DNA from: Candidatus Epulonipiscium sp.
GTDB taxonomy: Bacteria > Bacillota > Clostridia > Lachnospirales > JAAYNZ01
Assembly: GCA_012799415.1 (NCBI GenBank)
Contig: JAAZLH010000036.1
Coordinates: 1-47,446 of the forward strand
Length of the DNA stretch: 47,446 nt
Reading direction: 5' to 3'
Under the pieces are notes generated by a model, which worked only from the letters and a program-made list of their open reading frames with translations, was not told the origin of the DNA and did not search any database. The position numbers and the translations under genes are program-made. Below are positions 22,619 to 32,169 of the stretch, piece by piece (the first letter of the stretch is position 1; each line of letters opens with the position of its first letter).

Positions 22619-23704
22619 ATGGGAACCCCACAGACTGCTTTACCGATTACAAATGAATATGGTTTTTATGAAATCCGCATGGAAAGTATTGGTGGATTAG
22701 GGGCAAACCTAAGTGGTAAAATTATGGGTGAGTTAGGTGCATTGTACCTAGGTTATAATAGCTCAAACTTTGCTAGTTATGGTTCAGAAAAAAAAGGAAC
22801 CCCTGTTAAATCTTTTATACGCTGGTGTGATCCAAGCCAAGAGATTCGTTTTAATAGCCCGGTAGAGAAGCCCCACTTATTAGGATTGTTTCACGAACGC
22901 TTAGCAGGTAAAGTGCCTGTAATGGCAGGTGTAGACGCGAATAGTATTGTTGTTGTGAATACAGAGCTTGGGCCTGATGAAATGCGAGATCGATTAAAGA
23001 TGCATGCAGGAACTCTTGTATGTGTAGATGCATTAAATATTTCTATTGAGGCAAAAACACGTGTAAATATGGTTATGTTAGGCGCTATGGCAAAAGCATC
23101 TGGCTTTATTCCTTTAGAAACATTAAAGCAAGTTGTTATTGACACCATTGGTGAAAGATATCCAAGAGCCTTAGCAGGAAACTTAGAAGGTCTAGAAAGA
23201 GGCTATGCAGAAACTCAATCTAAAGCTTTTGAAGATGATGGCAAATACCCATATCAAGAATATACAGAAGTAAAAAGAGAATGGGGTTATGATAATGCAC
23301 CTATTGGTGGAGCCAACCCTCATTTTGGAAGTATGATTAATAACGATATGACTGCCACAAGAGAAGGATTTATTCCTGTTTTCAAAAAAGAAGCTTGTAT
23401 TAACTGTGGTATGTGTGACACAGCTTGCCCAGATATGGTATACCAATTCGTGAAGGGTGAGTATAGAGGTAAGCCTTCTATGGTGAATTTAGGTCCTGAC
23501 TACCATCATTGTAAAGGATGCTTACGTTGCGTAGAAGTTTGTCCAACAGATGCATTAACCGTAGGGCTTGAGAGAGAACATGAAGACACCATGTGGGATG
23601 TGCATGTACGTAATCAAGATCTGATTGTAGACAAAATGGAATTCGAAGATGCAGGCGTAAGTGGATGGGTTGATTCTGAATCCATATATAACAAGTTAGA
23701 CTAA
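22619..23704 (+). CDS. 2-oxoacid:ferredoxin oxidoreductase, fused gamma-delta subunit
   Basis: The 361-residue protein joins a gamma subunit (about 15-190; MESIGGLGANLSGKI, SYGSEKKGTPV) to a delta ferredoxin domain with two [4Fe-4S] motifs, C260/263/266/270 and C298/301/304/308. It passes electrons from the TPP site in the partner protein to ferredoxin. In most four-subunit enzymes gamma and delta are separate. The next gene is the matching alpha-beta fusion, 41 bases downstream. Substrate may be pyruvate or another 2-oxoacid. The start has AAAGGAGGAG at 22605-22614. Confidence 0.87.
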   Translation: MGTPQTALPITNEYGFYEIRMESIGGLGANLSGKIMGELGALYLGYNSSNFASYGSEKKGTPVKSFIRWCDPSQEIRFNSPVEKPHLLGLFHERLAGKVPVMAGVDANSIVVVNTELGPDEMRDRLKMHAGTLVCVDALNISIEAKTRVNMVMLGAMAKASGFIPLETLKQVVIDTIGERYPRALAGNLEGLERGYAETQSKAFEDDGKYPYQEYTEVKREWGYDNAPIGGANPHFGSMINNDMTATREGFIPVFKKEACINCGMCDTACPDMVYQFVKGEYRGKPSMVNLGPDYHHCKGCLRCVEVCPTDALTVGLEREHEDTMWDVHVRNQDLIVDKMEFEDAGVSGWVDSESIYNKLD

Positions 23705-23745
23705 AGAAAATCATAATCAATACAAATTGAGGAGGCAGTCAAATC

Positions 23746-25995
23746 ATGGTTGAACAAAAGATTGTATTTGATAGTGGGAACCAATTAGCAGCCTATGCTG
23801 CAAAACAGATTAATTATCACCTAATGGGATATTATCCAATCACTCCCTCAACAGAAGTTGCAGAATACTTAGATGGGCTTAAAGCAGAAGGGCATCATGA
23901 AGTTGCAATGGTTGCAGGAGATGGAGAGCATGGTGCAGCTGGAATTTGTTATGGTGCAACAGCAGGTGGTGGACGAGTTTTCAATGCTACATCTGCTAAC
24001 GGACTTTTATTTGCTTTAGAGCAATTACCTGTGCAATCTGGTACTCGTTTTCCAATGGTTATGAACGTAGCTTGTAGAACCGTATCAGGTCCTTTATCTA
24101 TTAAGGGAGACCACAGTGATATTATGTATACATTAAACACAGGGTGGTTAATTATCTTTGCAAAGGACCCACAACGTGTTTATGATATGAACATTTGTGC
24201 ACTTAAAATTGCAGAAAAAGTAAAACTTCCTATTATTGTAGCTTATGATGGTTTCTTTACAAGTCATCAAAAGAGAAGAACACAAGTGTTTGCAAATGAT
24301 CAGGATGTACAAGATTTTATTGGAAAATATGAGGCACCTTATCATGCACTTGATAAAAACAAACCAATAACCCTTGGTTCCTATATGAATGAGCCAGATC
24401 TAATGAACAATAAGTTCCAACTTCATCTCGCTATGGAAGAAGCTAGAACTGTAATTCCAGAAGTTTTTGCAGAGTTTGGTAAATTAACAGGCAGAACTTA
24501 TGGGGTAGTTGAAGGCTATGAGATGGCAGATGCAGAAGCAGCTTTATTTGTTCTAGGATCCAGTTATGATACAGCTTGTATGGCCGTAGACCAACTTCGC
24601 AAAGAAGGTAAAAAAGTTGGAGTATTTACAACAAATGCTCTTCGTCCTTGGCCTAAAGAAGAACTTTATGAAATTTGTAAAAATACAAAATCTATTGTTG
24701 TTGCTGATCGCCAAGATAGTTATGGTGCAGGTGGAGGGAATATGTCCCTTGAACTGAAAGCAACACTACAAGATTATCGTGCAGACATTGAAGTATCTAG
24801 CTTGGTTTACGGACTTAGTGGTAAAGACTTCTATATTGAAGATGCAGTTGAAATGCTAAATCGTGCTTATGAAAATGCACAAGTTGGAAAAGTAGATAAA
24901 AAATTCGACTATTATGGACATTATAAAGGAGTAGAAGGCTACGAGCCAGAAATGTATTTTGCTCCTATTACAGAAGAAGAATCTAGACCTGGTACCACAA
25001 CGGCTACATTTAATGAAGAAACAGGTAAAGTAGATGTAAAAGGTGGTATGATCAAAGATACAACAGCTATGCCCAAGCGAATCACAGGGGGACATGGAGC
25101 TTGTCCAGGTTGTGGAATTCCAATTAACGTGAACTTGTTGTTGAAAGGAATAGAAGGAAATGTTGTTCTATTATTCCATACAGGTTGTGGAATGGTTGTT
25201 ACAACCGGATATCCAAAAACAGCATTCCGTGTAACTTATGTGCATAACTTATTCCAAAGTGGTGCTGCTACTTTATCAGGACTAGTAGAAGTATTCCATG
25301 AACGTCAACGACGTGGAGAAATTCCAGAAGGTGATGACTTTACTTTCATCATGGTTAGTGGTGATGGTGGAATGGATATTGGAATGGGACCTGCTATTGG
25401 TGCCGCCCTTCGTAACCACCGTATGATTATTATGGAATATGATAATGGTGGATATATGAATACAGGATATCAATTATCTTATTCAACACCTAAAGGTGCA
25501 AGAACATCTACTTCTAATATTGGGGTTGCTCAAAAAGGAAAAACTACCTTTAATAAAGATACACCACAAATTTTTGCTGCAACAGGTATTCCTTATGTTG
25601 CTACTGTGGCAGAAAGTCATCCTACAGATTTTATTAAAAAAGCTGCTAAAGCGCAAAAATATGCTAATGAGTATGGAATGGCATACATTAAAGCCATCTC
25701 TGCTTGTCCTCTAAACTGGGGAGATAATCCAAGATATGAAAGAAGCGTTATCGAAGCAGGGGTAAACAGTTGCTATCATCCACTCTATGAAATTGAGCAA
25801 GGAGTTACAACAATCACATATAACCCTGAAACAAGAAATAAAAAGATTGCTTTAGCTGATTTCTATAAGATGATGGGGCGAACCAGACACTTAGAAAGTA
25901 GCCCAGACTATGAGCAAATTATGAAAGATTCACAAGAAGAAATTGATCGTAGATGGGAAAGATTAAAAGCAAGACATGACAACCCAGTATTATAA
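23746..25995 (+). CDS. 2-oxoacid:ferredoxin oxidoreductase, fused alpha-beta subunit
   Basis: The 749-residue protein carries an alpha part (about 1-390; YYPITPSTEVAEYL with P31-S35 at the substrate/TPP site) and a beta part (about 440-749). The beta part has CPGCG (C453, C456), GDGG (539-542) and YDNGGYMNTG (565-574) for TPP-Mg2+. It decarboxylates a 2-oxoacid to an acyl-CoA, sending electrons to its gamma-delta partner. The join between alpha and beta is continuous, with no internal stop or ribosome binding site, so it is a true fusion. GAGGAGG-like site at 23730-23735. Confidence 0.88.
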   Translation: MVEQKIVFDSGNQLAAYAAKQINYHLMGYYPITPSTEVAEYLDGLKAEGHHEVAMVAGDGEHGAAGICYGATAGGGRVFNATSANGLLFALEQLPVQSGTRFPMVMNVACRTVSGPLSIKGDHSDIMYTLNTGWLIIFAKDPQRVYDMNICALKIAEKVKLPIIVAYDGFFTSHQKRRTQVFANDQDVQDFIGKYEAPYHALDKNKPITLGSYMNEPDLMNNKFQLHLAMEEARTVIPEVFAEFGKLTGRTYGVVEGYEMADAEAALFVLGSSYDTACMAVDQLRKEGKKVGVFTTNALRPWPKEELYEICKNTKSIVVADRQDSYGAGGGNMSLELKATLQDYRADIEVSSLVYGLSGKDFYIEDAVEMLNRAYENAQVGKVDKKFDYYGHYKGVEGYEPEMYFAPITEEESRPGTTTATFNEETGKVDVKGGMIKDTTAMPKRITGGHGACPGCGIPINVNLLLKGIEGNVVLLFHTGCGMVVTTGYPKTAFRVTYVHNLFQSGAATLSGLVEVFHERQRRGEIPEGDDFTFIMVSGDGGMDIGMGPAIGAALRNHRMIIMEYDNGGYMNTGYQLSYSTPKGARTSTSNIGVAQKGKTTFNKDTPQIFAATGIPYVATVAESHPTDFIKKAAKAQKYANEYGMAYIKAISACPLNWGDNPRYERSVIEAGVNSCYHPLYEIEQGVTTITYNPETRNKKIALADFYKMMGRTRHLESSPDYEQIMKDSQEEIDRRWERLKARHDNPVL

Positions 25996-26010
25996 TTTGT
26001 AAAAATACTG

Positions 26011-26052
26011 AACAAGCCAGACCAAGTTTTAGGGGTCTGGCTTGTTGTTTTC
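26011..26052 (+). terminator. terminator of the oxidoreductase operon
   Basis: A perfect 13-bp stem, aacaagccagacc (26011-26023) with ggtctggcttgtt (26034-26046), is followed by gttttctt. Confidence 0.9.
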
Positions 26053-26172
26053 TTGCATATCAAAAAATAAAAACATGCTCCAAAACTCCTCTCCCTACAT
26101 ATAGTATTATTATATATACATGCTTAAATCCCAGCGGATGTAAATATCTATTGATAGGAGGGGAGGAAGAGG

Positions 26173-26796
26173 ATGGATATCTTATTATTAGCCATATCAA
26201 TTAGTTTAGATAGTTTTGGAATTGGTATGAGTTATGGACTGAAGAAAATAAAAGTGAAGATCCTGTCCTTTTTAATTATTATAGGCATCTCTGTGTTTTT
26301 TTTTATTGCAAGTTTTGGAATTGGACAATTTTTTCTACTATTCATTTCAACCTATAAAATGAAAATAATAGGATCCTTGCTTTTGATTGGATTTGGAGGA
26401 GTTTTATTTGTTCAGACCATTTGGCATAAACATTATGCCCAGCTTACGAATCCGATAAGTATTAGAAAATGGCGTATTAAATCTTTAAATATTATGATAG
26501 ATATTATTCAAGAGCCTATTTCCAGTGACTTAGACCAATCAGGAAGCATCGACAGTCTGGAAGCCTTATATATTGGTATGGCTTTAGCCTTAGATACTGT
26601 TATTATAGGATTATCTGCTTCGGCTCATTCTATTAGTTTGGGCTGGTTTATCTTAGCTTTGGTTATTATGAATACAATATTTTTAAAGTTAGGAACATAC
26701 GTAGGTGCAAAATCAAGTATATTCTTTTCAGAAACTACTTTAAAATTACTTTCTAGTAGTATTATTTTGATTTTAGGGATCATAAAGTTGTTTTAA
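26173..26796 (+). CDS. ytaF: sporulation membrane protein YtaF (MntP-like fold)
   Basis: The 207-residue protein has six membrane helices in two halves, each starting with the motif SLDSFGIGMSYGL (about 11-23) or ALALDTVIIGLSA (about 136-148). Such Asp-containing repeats are shared with the MntP manganese exporter. The loop IQEPISSDLDQSGSIDSLEAL is characteristic of YtaF, a forespore-associated membrane protein. Manganese transport is possible but unproven. The ribosome binding site is AGGAGGGGAGG at 26157-26167. Confidence 0.88.
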   Translation: MDILLLAISISLDSFGIGMSYGLKKIKVKILSFLIIIGISVFFFIASFGIGQFFLLFISTYKMKIIGSLLLIGFGGVLFVQTIWHKHYAQLTNPISIRKWRIKSLNIMIDIIQEPISSDLDQSGSIDSLEALYIGMALALDTVIIGLSASAHSISLGWFILALVIMNTIFLKLGTYVGAKSSIFFSETTLKLLSSSIILILGIIKLF

Positions 26797-26828
26797 AGAG
26801 AAGGTATATTTATAATAGTACAATAGTT

Positions 26829-26865
26829 AAAGGTCAGTTTCAGATATAGTATGAAACTGACCTTT
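26829..26865. other. 14-bp perfect hairpin between converging genes, no U tract
   Basis: Arms 26829-26842 and 26852-26865 pair perfectly around a 9-nt loop. Neither strand has a T run after the stem, so it may block or process 3' ends rather than be a classic terminator. Confidence 0.6.
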
Positions 26866-26884
26866 GGTATAGGGGGGGAAAGAG

Positions 26885-29059
26885 TTATTTAGATCTTTTA
26901 AAGAAAGAAAATAATTTTTCAAAGAAGGAGGGGGCCTTATTTTCTGTCACATCTATGGGTATTATCATTTCTGTTTTAACTTTAGGACGTTTAATTTCTT
27001 GTGTTCTCATAATGAAACTTACAGAACTCTCCATATCTTTATCAGCTCCTGAAAAAGAACGATATTCTTTAGATAAGTCTACCAAAGCATCTTTTACATC
27101 TAAAATGTCATTAGTAGCATTAGAAGAAGATATTTCATCATGGAGTTTTTGAGTTCCTTCTTGAGAAAATTCATGCATATGTTTATTTAAAGTTTCAGTT
27201 CCCTCTGTTAAGGTCTGAGCCCCTTGCATCAATTGTTCTGAGCCTCTCTCTAGCTCTATCTTTCCGAGTTTTAATTCCTGAGCCCCTTTATTCAAGTTTT
27301 CAGTTCCTGTAGTAAGTTGCATTATTCCTTTGCTTACTTCTTGAGCACCCTTGGATAGGGCAGTAGAACCTTCTCTTAAATCTTGGGCTCCTTGGGTTAA
27401 TTGTAAACCAGATTCCTGAAGCTTTTGAGCTCCCTCTGCTAATCCTTGCCCTCCCTCAGTTAGTTGTTTAGCGGCAGGCTCTAAGGATTGAGTTCCTTTT
27501 TTTAGAAAATCTAATCCTTGGGCTAGTTGAGTTTGTTCGCCTTGTAGGGCTTGTAGCCTCTCTTCCATTTGGATAGAGGCCTGATGTACTTGATTTAATC
27601 CTTGTTCAAGTATCATAAGTCCTTCTAAAGATTGCTGAGCAGTTTCTAATAGTTCGATAAGCATAGATTGTTGTTGGGCTAATCCATCTTGTAGCTTTTC
27701 AACAATTTTTGTTGTTCCTGGAATCTTATTTAAGAAATCCAAGATTTGAATTAATTGTTCTGTTCCTTTGAGTAGGACGCCAATAACTTTTTGTTCTTTT
27801 TCTTTTCCAGATTGTAAAGAAGTCATAGCCTGTATACTTTCTTTCATACCATCTGAAATTTGTTTTTGTCCTTGAATGAGCTGCTCGGTTCCTAGGGTTA
27901 ATTCATTGGCTCCTTCGGATAGTTGTTGACCAGCAGTTATGATTTCTTGGGTTCCCTCACTTAGGGCAGAAGCTCCTTTGGCAAACTTAATTGTTTGTTC
28001 TCCGTATTCCAGTGCTCCTTTACTCCACTCCCCTGCTCCTTGTCCCCATTTATTTATATTTTCATCTAAGATTTTTAAACCGTTAGATACTTGTAGGGCG
28101 CCATCTTTGGTTTGAAGAGAACCTTGATGTATCTGGTCAATACCACGAAACATTTCATCGCTACCTTGATTATATTGTTTAAGCCCGTTTGTAAATTTCA
28201 GCAGGTTTTCATATAAAAGCCCTTGCCCTTGAGCTAGTTCATCAGTACCTTTAGCCAGCTCCTGACTTGCTTCATGTAGTTGATCAATTCCATCAATTAA
28301 TTCATGTAATCCATCCATTTGATCTAATTTTTCTAAGCTTGGGATATTGGGGGTAGCTGTAATAAAAATGGGTCCCATTTCAAAATCTACCACATCAGCA
28401 GAGACTTCAATAAAATCAGGAAGATCAATAAAAGATGATTCTTTTTCAAAATTTTCTTTCATACCAGGGAATAGGACGAAAGCACCTATTTTTCGAGTCC
28501 CATCGGATAGAATCCTTCCAGTATTAACTTCGATGTTTTGAAATATATCTAATGGGAAGTTCATAAGAACTCCTACTGCAAAAGGAGTGAACATGTCTCT
28601 AGTTTTTCCCTTTATAAGTTTTTTATGAGTATCAAGATTATTTATGGACAAATGTAATTTGAGATGACCTGTTTTCCCGCCTAGATCTTCAGGATTGATT
28701 TCGACCCCATCTAGGAAATATAGAATCTGAATAGATAAAGGAAGATTCTCATCAGTAGTACCTTGATAAAAAAGATCATTTTCATTCATGTGCCAAGTAA
28801 TAAGATCCCCTTCTTGTTCAGGTTCTTCATCTCCCTTTACGTTGATAATGTTTTTTAAGGAGGAAATATCCTTTATAGGCTCATTGACATTTTCACTATG
28901 AATCCAATTACTAACGATTATTTCTTCAGGAGTTCCCCAAGGGGTTAAAGTAACATAAACAGTTTCTTCTTTTTTGGGTAAAGTAGCTCCATAGGTAAAG
29001 GAACTTAGCAAGATACTGGTACTTATTAATACAGCAATAAAAGATTTCCATTTTTTCAT
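26885..29059 (-). CDS. secreted heptad-repeat (XXXLXXG) coiled-coil protein
   Basis: The product has 724 residues from ATG 29059: an N-terminal signal or anchor (about 1-25, KKWKSFIAVLISTSILLSS), a beta-rich domain (about 35-240) and a very long run of heptads with Leu and Gly at fixed positions (about 245-620; for example LTQGAQDLREGSTALSKGA). This is the TIGR03057 repeat seen in YhgE/Pip-type proteins, but the C-terminal membrane domain of those proteins is absent; the tail is basic (FEKLFSFFKRSK). The start overlaps the stop of the MMPL gene (ATGA), so it is made together with that exporter. It may be the exporter's extracellular accessory tube. Confidence 0.82.
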   Translation of the reverse strand: MKKWKSFIAVLISTSILLSSFTYGATLPKKEETVYVTLTPWGTPEEIIVSNWIHSENVNEPIKDISSLKNIINVKGDEEPEQEGDLITWHMNENDLFYQGTTDENLPLSIQILYFLDGVEINPEDLGGKTGHLKLHLSINNLDTHKKLIKGKTRDMFTPFAVGVLMNFPLDIFQNIEVNTGRILSDGTRKIGAFVLFPGMKENFEKESSFIDLPDFIEVSADVVDFEMGPIFITATPNIPSLEKLDQMDGLHELIDGIDQLHEASQELAKGTDELAQGQGLLYENLLKFTNGLKQYNQGSDEMFRGIDQIHQGSLQTKDGALQVSNGLKILDENINKWGQGAGEWSKGALEYGEQTIKFAKGASALSEGTQEIITAGQQLSEGANELTLGTEQLIQGQKQISDGMKESIQAMTSLQSGKEKEQKVIGVLLKGTEQLIQILDFLNKIPGTTKIVEKLQDGLAQQQSMLIELLETAQQSLEGLMILEQGLNQVHQASIQMEERLQALQGEQTQLAQGLDFLKKGTQSLEPAAKQLTEGGQGLAEGAQKLQESGLQLTQGAQDLREGSTALSKGAQEVSKGIMQLTTGTENLNKGAQELKLGKIELERGSEQLMQGAQTLTEGTETLNKHMHEFSQEGTQKLHDEISSSNATNDILDVKDALVDLSKEYRSFSGADKDMESSVSFIMRTQEIKRPKVKTEMIIPIDVTENKAPSFFEKLFSFFKRSK

Positions 29060-31149
29060 GATAGATGACTCCTTTCCACTATAGTTTCTTTTTTTCTCCA
29101 ATAAAAGCTAGTTGAAGCAATGAAACTTTCAAATACAATTAGAAGTGAAGGCAGTATAAATAAGATAGCTATCATACTAATGAGAGAACCACGGGCAATC
29201 ATTAAAGTAAGGCTACTTACGATACTCATTTCCGAGATAATAGCCACTCCAATTGTGGAACCAAAAAAAGTTAAAGCGCTAGTAACAATGGATTTAGTAG
29301 AACTTTGTAAGGCGATCCCCATAGCTTCGACTTTATCATGACCTTCATTTAACTCTTCTTTAAATCGATTGGTAAGTAGAATAGCATAATCTACGGTTGC
29401 TCCTAACTGAATAGAGCCAATAACAATAGAAGCAATAAAGGGAATGGCTGTGTTTGTATAATAAGGAATTCCCATATTGATAAAAATAGCTAATTCAATA
29501 GTTGTAACAAGTAAAATAGGAATAGAAAAGGAAGTAAATAAAAGAAACAGTATGATAAAGATAGCCAATATAGAAATAATATTGACACGTTTAAAATCAA
29601 TATCTGAGATCTCGATAAGATCCTTTGATAATACTCCTTCACCAGTGATAAAGCTATCTTTATGATATTTTTTAATAGCGTGGTTTAAAAGTTCAATTTG
29701 CTGGCTCCCTTCATCAGTAGAAGCTTTATAGTTAGAATTAACAAGGATTAACTTATAATCATCACTAGCAAAACTAGATATTAAATCAGCAGGAATAAAT
29801 TTTTCTGGAAGAGCAACACCAGCAAATTTATCGAATCCAATAGACCCTTCTATACCAGGAATATCATCTATTTCTTTTAGTAACTCTTGTATTTGATAGG
29901 AAGGTATTTCGGTAGGCAGCCCAATCATATGGGTTGTCATCATATGGTATTCTTCCTTTAACTTGTTCAATGCAATAATAGAAGGCATATCTTTTGGTAG
30001 AGATTCATCTAAATTATAATAGACTTCTACATTTTGCTGTCCATAGAAAGCGGGTATAAATAGGAGAACAAATAGAATCGCAAACCAAGCATAATGCTTA
30101 GTTACGAAGGAAGATGTTTTTTCAAAGGAAGGAAGTACAGTGCCATGATGGAATCGATGGATAACTTTATCAAATATTAAAATCATGGCAGGTAACACTG
30201 TTAAAGTACAAATGATTCCAATAAAAACTCCCTTGGCCATGACGAACCCGATATCTCTTCCAATTTCTAATTTCATAAAGGCAAGAGCCAAGAAGCCAGC
30301 AATGGTGGTTAAAGCAGCACCAGCAGCAGAGGATGCTGTTTTAGCAATAGCTTCTCCCATGGCGTCGATACGATCGTCAAATCGTGTTAGCTCTTCCTCA
30401 TAGCGGTGTAAAAGGAAAATAGAATAATCCATAGTAACCCCTAATTGAAGTACAGCCGCTAAGGACTTTGTAATATATGATATTTCTTTAAAAATTATAT
30501 TTGTTCCCATGTTATAAAGTATGGCAATTCCAATACTAGCAAGAAAAATAAAAGGAACAAAAGTAGATTCTAACGTAAGGGCCAAAACGATAGTAGCTAG
30601 AATAACAGCAATAGCTACATAAAAAGGCGTATCTCGCCTGGATAAAGTAATGGTATCTTTAATGATTGCACTGACTCCACTTAAGTAGCTTTGATCATCC
30701 AATAGGCTACGTATCTGTTCAATTGCATTTTGTGTGGTTTCAGTAGCGGAGGATTCACTCATTTGGATGAAAAGTAAGGTGGAATTTTCTTGGTAAAAGA
30801 AATTTTTTATTGTATCTGGAAGCATTTCTTTTGGAACAGTAATATCAAACAAGTCACTTGTCCAGATTACTTTTTCTACTCCTTGAATTTTACCTATTTT
30901 TTCCTTTAGGGATAAGATATCTTTGGGAGCCATGTTTTCTACAATTAACATAGTTATTCCAGCATTAGAAAAATGCTCATTCAATAGCTTTTGACCTGCA
31001 ACAGATTCTAATTCTTCAGGTAAATAGGTAAGAATATCATAGTTAATTTTGGTACGCTTAAGACCTATAACAGAAGGAATTAGAAGGAGCAAGGATACAA
31101 TTAATACGGTCACACGGTGGCGTCCAATCCAACGACCAAAACTGCTCAT
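29056..31149 (-). CDS. MMPL/RND-family exporter
   Basis: The 697-residue protein has the RND/MMPL layout: one N-terminal helix, a large outer loop (about 45-180), a bundle of helices, then a second copy with outer loop (about 395-530). The family motif GVTMDYSIFLLHRYEEE and its repeat GATVDYAILLTNRFKEE mark the two halves and include the proton-relay Asp. It would export lipids or hydrophobic compounds using the proton gradient. ATG 31149 follows AAAGGATGA; an in-frame ATG 12 codons upstream lies in the operator. It is coupled to the heptad-repeat gene and under TetR control. Confidence 0.87.
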   Translation of the reverse strand: MSSFGRWIGRHRVTVLIVSLLLLIPSVIGLKRTKINYDILTYLPEELESVAGQKLLNEHFSNAGITMLIVENMAPKDILSLKEKIGKIQGVEKVIWTSDLFDITVPKEMLPDTIKNFFYQENSTLLFIQMSESSATETTQNAIEQIRSLLDDQSYLSGVSAIIKDTITLSRRDTPFYVAIAVILATIVLALTLESTFVPFIFLASIGIAILYNMGTNIIFKEISYITKSLAAVLQLGVTMDYSIFLLHRYEEELTRFDDRIDAMGEAIAKTASSAAGAALTTIAGFLALAFMKLEIGRDIGFVMAKGVFIGIICTLTVLPAMILIFDKVIHRFHHGTVLPSFEKTSSFVTKHYAWFAILFVLLFIPAFYGQQNVEVYYNLDESLPKDMPSIIALNKLKEEYHMMTTHMIGLPTEIPSYQIQELLKEIDDIPGIEGSIGFDKFAGVALPEKFIPADLISSFASDDYKLILVNSNYKASTDEGSQQIELLNHAIKKYHKDSFITGEGVLSKDLIEISDIDFKRVNIISILAIFIILFLLFTSFSIPILLVTTIELAIFINMGIPYYTNTAIPFIASIVIGSIQLGATVDYAILLTNRFKEELNEGHDKVEAMGIALQSSTKSIVTSALTFFGSTIGVAIISEMSIVSSLTLMIARGSLISMIAILFILPSLLIVFESFIASTSFYWRKKETIVERSHLS

Positions 31150-31167
31150 AGAATCATCCTTTCTTAA

Positions 31168-31232
31168 TGATTGACCGATGGTCATTTTTGTTTAATGACT
31201 ATGATACTACAAAAATGACCGTTGGTCAATCA
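31168..31232 (-). promoter_or_regulatory. promoter with two TetR-type operators before the MMPL gene
   Basis: On the minus strand, TTGACC (31229-31224), 17 bp, then TATCAT (31206-31201) form the promoter. Two copies of TGACC-N3-GGTCA, at 31216-31228 and 31172-31184, cover the -35 box and the early transcribed region. The two sites are themselves arranged as a larger inverted repeat: 23-base arms 31168-31190 and 31210-31232 match at 21 positions. The TetR gene directly upstream is the likely repressor. Confidence 0.88.
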
Positions 31233-31252
31233 TATAAAAACAAAAAAGTGCA

Positions 31253-31291
31253 CAAAAAAAACTTGCAAAAAACTTATTGTTCTTGCAAGTT
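31253..31291 (-). terminator. terminator of the tetR gene, overlapping its stop codon
   Basis: Arms 31260-31268 and 31283-31291 give a 9-bp stem; the minus strand continues with seven U. The TAA stop of tetR (31276-31274) lies in the loop, so translating ribosomes would reach into the hairpin. Confidence 0.8.
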
Positions 31292-31885
31292 GGCACCTTT
31301 TAACAGTTTGCGAATAGCATCAAACAAATGAGGCTTCATAATCTCTATAGGAGCAGGTTCTTGTAAAATAATAGAGCTATAACAAACGGAACCCGTTAAT
31401 TCCAATATAAGAAATAATGTAATTTCAGGATTTTCGATAGGTAGGTTTTCTTGTTCAATAATTTGTAAAAAGTTTTGAAATAGGGAATGATTATGATAGG
31501 CAGGATCAGGATCATAAAGCAGTTTTCGATAAATACCCCAAGAGAGATTTTTATAAATCATTTTTAAGAGAAGTTTATTACCACTTAAATATTCTACAAT
31601 GTAGTTTATGATCTCCAATAATTGATCGATGGAATTTTCAAAGGTTTTCAATTGGGTCTTTTCTACAGCTTCCTTTATAAGAATAGAGGTTTTTCGAATA
31701 ATTAGTTTGTCTAAAATATCATATTTATCTTTAAAATAAAGATAAAAAGTACCTTTAGCAATTCCTGCTTCTCTAACAATATCATTAATAGCTGTATTCT
31801 GTACTCCTTTTGTTGTAAAAAGCTTAAAGGCTGTATTGTATAATGTTTGTTCTTTTTGTTTTTTATTTTCGTTTATTTTACTCAT
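31274..31885 (-). CDS. TetR-family transcriptional repressor
   Basis: The 203-residue protein has an N-terminal TetR helix-turn-helix (about 12-58) with TTKGVQNTAINDIVREAG and IAKGTFYLYFKDKYDIL. The variable C-terminal ligand domain is all helical. It is transcribed toward the MMPL/heptad operon, with the paired TGACC-N3-GGTCA sites between, and so probably represses that operon and is relieved by a substrate of the pump. The ribosome binding site AAAGGAG lies 10 bases before the start. Confidence 0.88.
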   Translation of the reverse strand: MSKINENKKQKEQTLYNTAFKLFTTKGVQNTAINDIVREAGIAKGTFYLYFKDKYDILDKLIIRKTSILIKEAVEKTQLKTFENSIDQLLEIINYIVEYLSGNKLLLKMIYKNLSWGIYRKLLYDPDPAYHNHSLFQNFLQIIEQENLPIENPEITLFLILELTGSVCYSSIILQEPAPIEIMKPHLFDAIRKLLKGANLQEQ

Positions 31886-32169
31886 TATATAAACTCCTTT
31901 ATTTAACCACTGGTTTCTAGAACGTTAACGATCATTGATCTTAGCTTTATTTTTTCTAAGAATAATCTATTTTCAAAATAAAGTCAAGGGAAGCCTATAT
32001 TCCTCAGGTTGATACTTATGAAAGTTAGAGTTTCGGTGTGTGTATCTATAATGACTATTATTCTAATGAAAGCAAAATCTATTACCTAGGGTAGGTTTAA
32101 AAAAACATAGCGATGTTTTGTGAAAAATGATATAATAAAAGACATGAGGGCGGGAAGGAGGAGAGCACC
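31886..32169. other. divergent intergenic region between tetR and the PdaA-like gene
   Basis: About 284 bases. An extended -10 TGA-TATAAT (32128-32136) probably serves the PdaA-like gene. A 23-codon frame at 32018-32089 (hydrophobic, MKVRVSVCVSIMTIIL) has only a weak AGG site and is not claimed as a gene. No TGACC-N3-GGTCA site is present, so tetR seems not to be autoregulated from its own promoter through that motif. Otherwise I see nothing. Confidence 0.4.

Noticed and set aside
32018..32089. 23-codon hydrophobic frame between tetR and the PdaA-like gene
   Set aside because: It has only a weak AGG at poor spacing and no promoter of its own; not enough to call a gene.
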